From JBCDBH01 sp039184055 (GTDB lineage Bacteria > Acidobacteriota > Thermoanaerobaculia > Multivoradales > J023), in assembly GCA_039184055.1 (NCBI GenBank), contig JBCDBH010000293.1:1-7480 (forward strand): a DNA stretch of 7,480 nucleotides, read 5' to 3'. Each line of letters begins with the position of its first letter. The first letter of the stretch is position 1. The notes beneath the pieces were generated by a model, which ran no database searches, was not told where the DNA came from, and was given only the letters and a program-made list of their open reading frames with translations. Position numbers and translations under genes: made by a program. Shown one piece after another: positions 5,247 through 7,480 of this stretch.

Positions 5247-6017
5247 CTAGCCGACGAGGGTCGACTTCTCGAGCTGCTCGATACGCGCATAGAGGATTTC
5301 TTCGTTGACCTCGAGGTAGTTGATCAGCCGCAGCGTGGCGATCAGACCATCGGAGACCAGCTCGTCGTGGCTGTCTCCGAATTCCACCTGGAGCAGGGTG
5401 TTGCGTGCCTCGATGTCGTCCGACACGCCCTCGGGATCGAGCCAGGTGCCGGCGGCGGGTGTCTCGGTGACGGCGAGCATGAAGCGTTCGAGAAGCGCAG
5501 CTTTCTTTGACGGCAGCGTCACCGTCAGGAAGTCGCGACGGGTTCGCGGCAGACGTACGCTCTGCTCCGGCGTGCCAAAGAGCAGGGCGTAGAAGAGGTC
5601 ATGGGCTTCCTGCAGGAGCGCCGCGCCCTTGTCGCTGCGGTATGGCGCGGTCAAGGCCTCTTTGCCGAGGTGTGGCGGCGCGAGCAGGAGTCCATCCGAT
5701 TCGAGAGTCTTGCGATCGAATGAACGGTAGCGTTCAAGCATCTGACGCAGCTTGTCGTCATCGAGCTGGAGGCGTTCGATCCGTTTGATTCGACTGCGGC
5801 GTGCCTCCAGGGGCTCAGTCGTGCGCCCATGACGCGCCAGCTTGGGTCGTGGGGTATCGGCCAGATGACGCTCGCGCAAAACATGGCGCGTCAGTTGCTC
5901 GATCAGCCACGCCTGAGATTTCTCGCTCAGCGCGTTGCGCAACCGAGTTTCGAAAGCCTCGTCGAGCCTGGCGTCGAGCGTGGCGAGCAGACTGTCGAGG
6001 TCGTCTGGACTGGGCAT
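5247..6017 (-). CDS. Unrecognised 256-residue soluble protein, coupled to doxX
   Basis: I do not recognise this protein. It is 256 residues, highly charged, with no signal peptide or membrane segment, so cytoplasmic. Residues about 1-60 are helical and acidic/basic (DLDSLLATLDARLDEAFETR and onward); 60-80 form an Arg-rich linker; from about 85 a mixed domain reads DDDKLRQMLERYRSFDRKTL, LFYALLFGTPEQ, RRDFLTVTLPSKKAALLERF, and it ends in a helix NYLEVNEEILYARIEQLEKS. A Cys is absent throughout and no nucleotide-binding or catalytic motif is evident. The ATG at 6017 follows the DoxX stop by 3 bp with no Shine-Dalgarno of its own, so translation probably depends on terminating ribosomes from doxX. 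That makes a functional link with the DoxX membrane protein plausible but unproven. The coding frame is clean over its full length, so it is certainly a gene. Confidence 0.8.
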   Translation of the reverse strand: MPSPDDLDSLLATLDARLDEAFETRLRNALSEKSQAWLIEQLTRHVLRERHLADTPRPKLARHGRTTEPLEARRSRIKRIERLQLDDDKLRQMLERYRSFDRKTLESDGLLLAPPHLGKEALTAPYRSDKGAALLQEAHDLFYALLFGTPEQSVRLPRTRRDFLTVTLPSKKAALLERFMLAVTETPAAGTWLDPEGVSDDIEARNTLLQVEFGDSHDELVSDGLIATLRLINYLEVNEEILYARIEQLEKSTLVG

Positions 6018-6020
6018 CAG

Positions 6021-6410
6021 TCAGACGTTCGGTTTGGCGTTCATGGACAGCACGCCGGCGAACGAGTCGCGGTAGGCCCAGGCCAGAAACAGTTCCAGCA
6101 CCACGATGAAGATCGCCACGAAGAGGCCGGTCGTATCGAGGAAGATGTGAAAGAAGAGAATGTTCAACGCGATCGGCGCCAGGATGGTGAGCGCGAGCGG
6201 CACGAAGCGACCGGTGAGAAGCAGGAGGCCGCCAACCACTTCGGTGATTTTGACGAAGGTTAGAAGGTAGCTCGTGGCCATGAAACTGAAGAAAGCCGTC
6301 GCTGGTTCGTTGAGCTCCGGCAGCGGCAAGAACTGTAGCCATGGGTTAATACCGAAGACGACGAAGTTGACACCGAGCACGAGGCGAGCACCGAGGACGG
6401 CGATCTTCAT
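6021..6410 (-). CDS. DoxX family integral membrane protein
   Basis: A 129-residue inner-membrane protein with four predicted helices (about 3-22, 40-66, 70-90 and 95-113) and a short periplasmic or cytoplasmic loop after TM1 (NPWLQFLPLPELNEP). The hallmark DoxX pattern is the second helix and following turn, KITEVVGGLLLLTGRFVPLA at about 54-73. DoxX-like proteins are linked to quinone or thiosulfate redox and to oxidative-stress complexes in some bacteria, but most, like this one, have no assigned reaction. The ATG at 6410 has AAGGAG nine bases upstream; the longer frame to 6503 adds 31 residues that run into the divergent promoter region and are rejected. First gene of a minus-strand operon, with the next gene starting 3 bp after its stop. 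Confidence 0.9.
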   Translation of the reverse strand: MKIAVLGARLVLGVNFVVFGINPWLQFLPLPELNEPATAFFSFMATSYLLTFVKITEVVGGLLLLTGRFVPLALTILAPIALNILFFHIFLDTTGLFVAIFIVVLELFLAWAYRDSFAGVLSMNAKPNV

Positions 6411-6419
6411 GGCGTGATT

Positions 6420-6425
6420 CTCCTT
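6420..6425 (-). promoter_or_regulatory. Ribosome binding site of doxX
   Basis: AAGGAG on the minus strand, 9 nt before the ATG at 6410. It rules against the longer frame that opens at 6503. Confidence 0.65.
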
Positions 6426-6440
6426 TCCGAATGTATGGCG

Positions 6441-6446
6441 ATTGTA
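6441..6446 (-). promoter_or_regulatory. Candidate -10 box for the doxX operon
   Basis: TACAAT on the minus strand, 5 of 6 matches to the sigma-70 -10 consensus, 30 bp upstream of the doxX start. No convincing -35 is present at the usual spacing in this GC-rich stretch, so it is only a candidate. Confidence 0.35.
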
Positions 6447-6516
6447 CCGCGCCGACGCTACGGCTGCGGTGACGCCACTCGCATGGACTGTCCTCACCGG
6501 CACGATTCGTTCGACG

Positions 6517-6522
6517 TATACT
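6517..6522 (+). promoter_or_regulatory. Candidate -10 box for the M28 peptidase gene
   Basis: TATACT, 5 of 6 matches to the -10 consensus, about 70 bp before the ATG at 6592. A matching -35 is not evident. With the minus-strand candidate at 6441-6446 it would make 6411-6591 a divergent promoter region; apart from these two boxes and the ribosome sites I see nothing else in that gap. Confidence 0.35.
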
Positions 6523-6591
6523 CAGTCGGCCTACGCTTTTCGACCCTTCCGACCCATTCGGGTCGTGGCGATCCATCTCCAGGAGACCTCT

Positions 6592-7480
6592 ATGACCCGC
6601 TTGCTAGCTGTAGCCATTGCCCTTCTGCTTGCCGTCGCTCTCCCTGCCGTTGCGCAGGACTTTTCCGCCGAGCGTATGGATCACCATGTCCGCACGTTGT
6701 CGGATGATTGGTTCGAAGGCCGCGCGCCGGGCACGCCGGGCGAGGACAAGACGGTCGCCTACCTTTCTGGCGCCTTTGCCAGCGTTGGATTGCAGCCGGG
6801 CGGTGATTTACGGTCCGACGGTTCCCGGGCGTGGACGCAGGACGTGGTCCTCAATCGCTCGACCATGACCGAGCCCCCTCAGCTCGCCATTACGATCGGT
6901 GGCGAATCCGTTGCCATGGTGCAGGATCAAGATCTCGCGGTGCGCTCGCCCGTCAACGGCATGGCGCGGGTCGAGCTCGAAGACGTGCCTTTGTTGTTCG
7001 TCGGCTATGGAACTCACGCCCCGGAGCGCGACTGGTCCGATTTCAAGGATGTCGACGTCAAGGGCAAGGTGATCGTGGCTCTCGTCAACGACCCTGATTT
7101 CGAAGGCGGCGAGGGCGATTTCGGTGGTGAGGCGATGACCTACTACGGCCGTTGGACCTACAAATACGAAGAAGCCGCGCGGCGTGGCGCGACGGGTATT
7201 CTGGTCATCCACGAGACCAAACCGGCCAGCTATCCCTGGGGCGTCATCGCCAACGGCAACGATGTGACGTTGGATATCGTTCGCGAGGATCCCGCGGCGT
7301 CGCATTCGGCGGTTCAAGGCTGGATGCATGTCGATATCGCCAGCCGGATCTTCGAGGCGGCGGGTACGAGCTATGAAGACGCCAAGGCCATGGCGCGGAA
7401 ACGCGATTTCCAACCGATGGATATGGGCGCGACCCTCGATGTGACCCTCGTCTCCAACAAGGAAGAGATCGCCGTGAAGA
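6592..7480 (+). CDS. Secreted M28-family zinc metallopeptidase with PA domain (partial, 3' end outside window)
   Basis: The frame is open from ATG 6592 to the window end (296 codons) and has AGGAG six bases before the ATG. It starts with a textbook Sec signal peptide (MTRLLAVAIALLLAVALPAV, cleavage near AVA-QD at 21/22). The next block, LSDDWFEGRAPGTPGEDKTV then YLSGAFASVGLQPGGD, is the characteristic N-terminal part of M28 aminopeptidases. A protease-associated (PA) insert follows from about residue 125: FVGYGTHAPERDWSDFKDVD, VKGKVIVALVNDPDF, then YKYEEAARRGATGILVIHE. The truncated end (TLVSNKEEIAVK) is where the sequence normally passes back into the zinc peptidase core. The metal-binding His, Asp and Glu residues would be downstream and cannot be checked. 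Expected role: periplasmic or extracellular aminopeptidase acting on small peptides. It is transcribed divergently from the doxX operon. Confidence 0.9.
   Translation, partial: MTRLLAVAIALLLAVALPAVAQDFSAERMDHHVRTLSDDWFEGRAPGTPGEDKTVAYLSGAFASVGLQPGGDLRSDGSRAWTQDVVLNRSTMTEPPQLAITIGGESVAMVQDQDLAVRSPVNGMARVELEDVPLLFVGYGTHAPERDWSDFKDVDVKGKVIVALVNDPDFEGGEGDFGGEAMTYYGRWTYKYEEAARRGATGILVIHETKPASYPWGVIANGNDVTLDIVREDPAASHSAVQGWMHVDIASRIFEAAGTSYEDAKAMARKRDFQPMDMGATLDVTLVSNKEEIAVK

Noticed and set aside
5801..6342. Overlapping long frames on both strands across the doxX junction
   Set aside because: They straddle the end of doxX and the start of the 256-residue gene, lack ribosome sites and show no domain.
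6808..7413. 201-residue minus-strand open frame
   Set aside because: It is antisense to the M28 peptidase, whose motifs are unmistakable.

Overview
This is a GC-rich bacterial window with compact genes. It looks chromosomal and Gram-negative: there are Sec and Tat signal peptides on several products, a DoxX membrane protein, an FG-GAP propeller protein, and an M28 peptidase with a PA insert. That mix is common in Acidobacteriota and in some Gamma- and Deltaproteobacteria. The sequence alone does not fix the taxon.

Layout. (1) A secreted FG-GAP/VCBS propeller protein (31-1638, +) ends in a clear rho-independent terminator (1673-1705). (2) A tight three-gene cluster on the minus strand, transcribed from about 3496 down to 1704, encodes an exported VOC/glyoxalase-fold protein, a Tat-exported DJ-1/PfpI protein resembling isonitrile hydratase, and a PaaI-like hotdog thioesterase. 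Gaps are about 15 bp, so it is probably one small-molecule or detoxification operon. (3) From 3541 to about 4369 lies a patch of decayed DNA. It holds an unrecognised secreted-type protein broken by an in-frame TGA (3541-4134, -) and two short orphan C-terminal tails on the plus strand. (4) A ParDE-type toxin-antitoxin pair follows (4370-5009, +). The antitoxin is intact, but the toxin is interrupted by an apparent one-base deletion at a T4 run (4910-4913). (5) A second minus-strand operon runs from 6410 down: DoxX (6410-6021), then a 256-residue protein I do not recognise, starting 3 bp after the DoxX stop. A short signal-peptide ORF with a strong ribosome binding site comes last and runs antisense into parE. 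(6) Divergent from doxX, a secreted M28-family metallopeptidase begins at 6592 and runs off the right edge. Its zinc-binding domain lies outside the window.

Reading as a whole: two ordinary small operons, and two exported proteins at the edges of which one is cut by the window end. Between the operons is a scar containing a toxin-antitoxin pair and gene fragments, which suggests an old insertion/deletion site. I found no CRISPR array, tRNA, rRNA, insertion sequence or phage gene, and no convincing complete new system. The points most worth checking are the broken parE, the TGA-interrupted gene, the lost lipobox in the VOC protein, the Tat-exported isonitrile-hydratase-like enzyme, and the unknown partner of DoxX.
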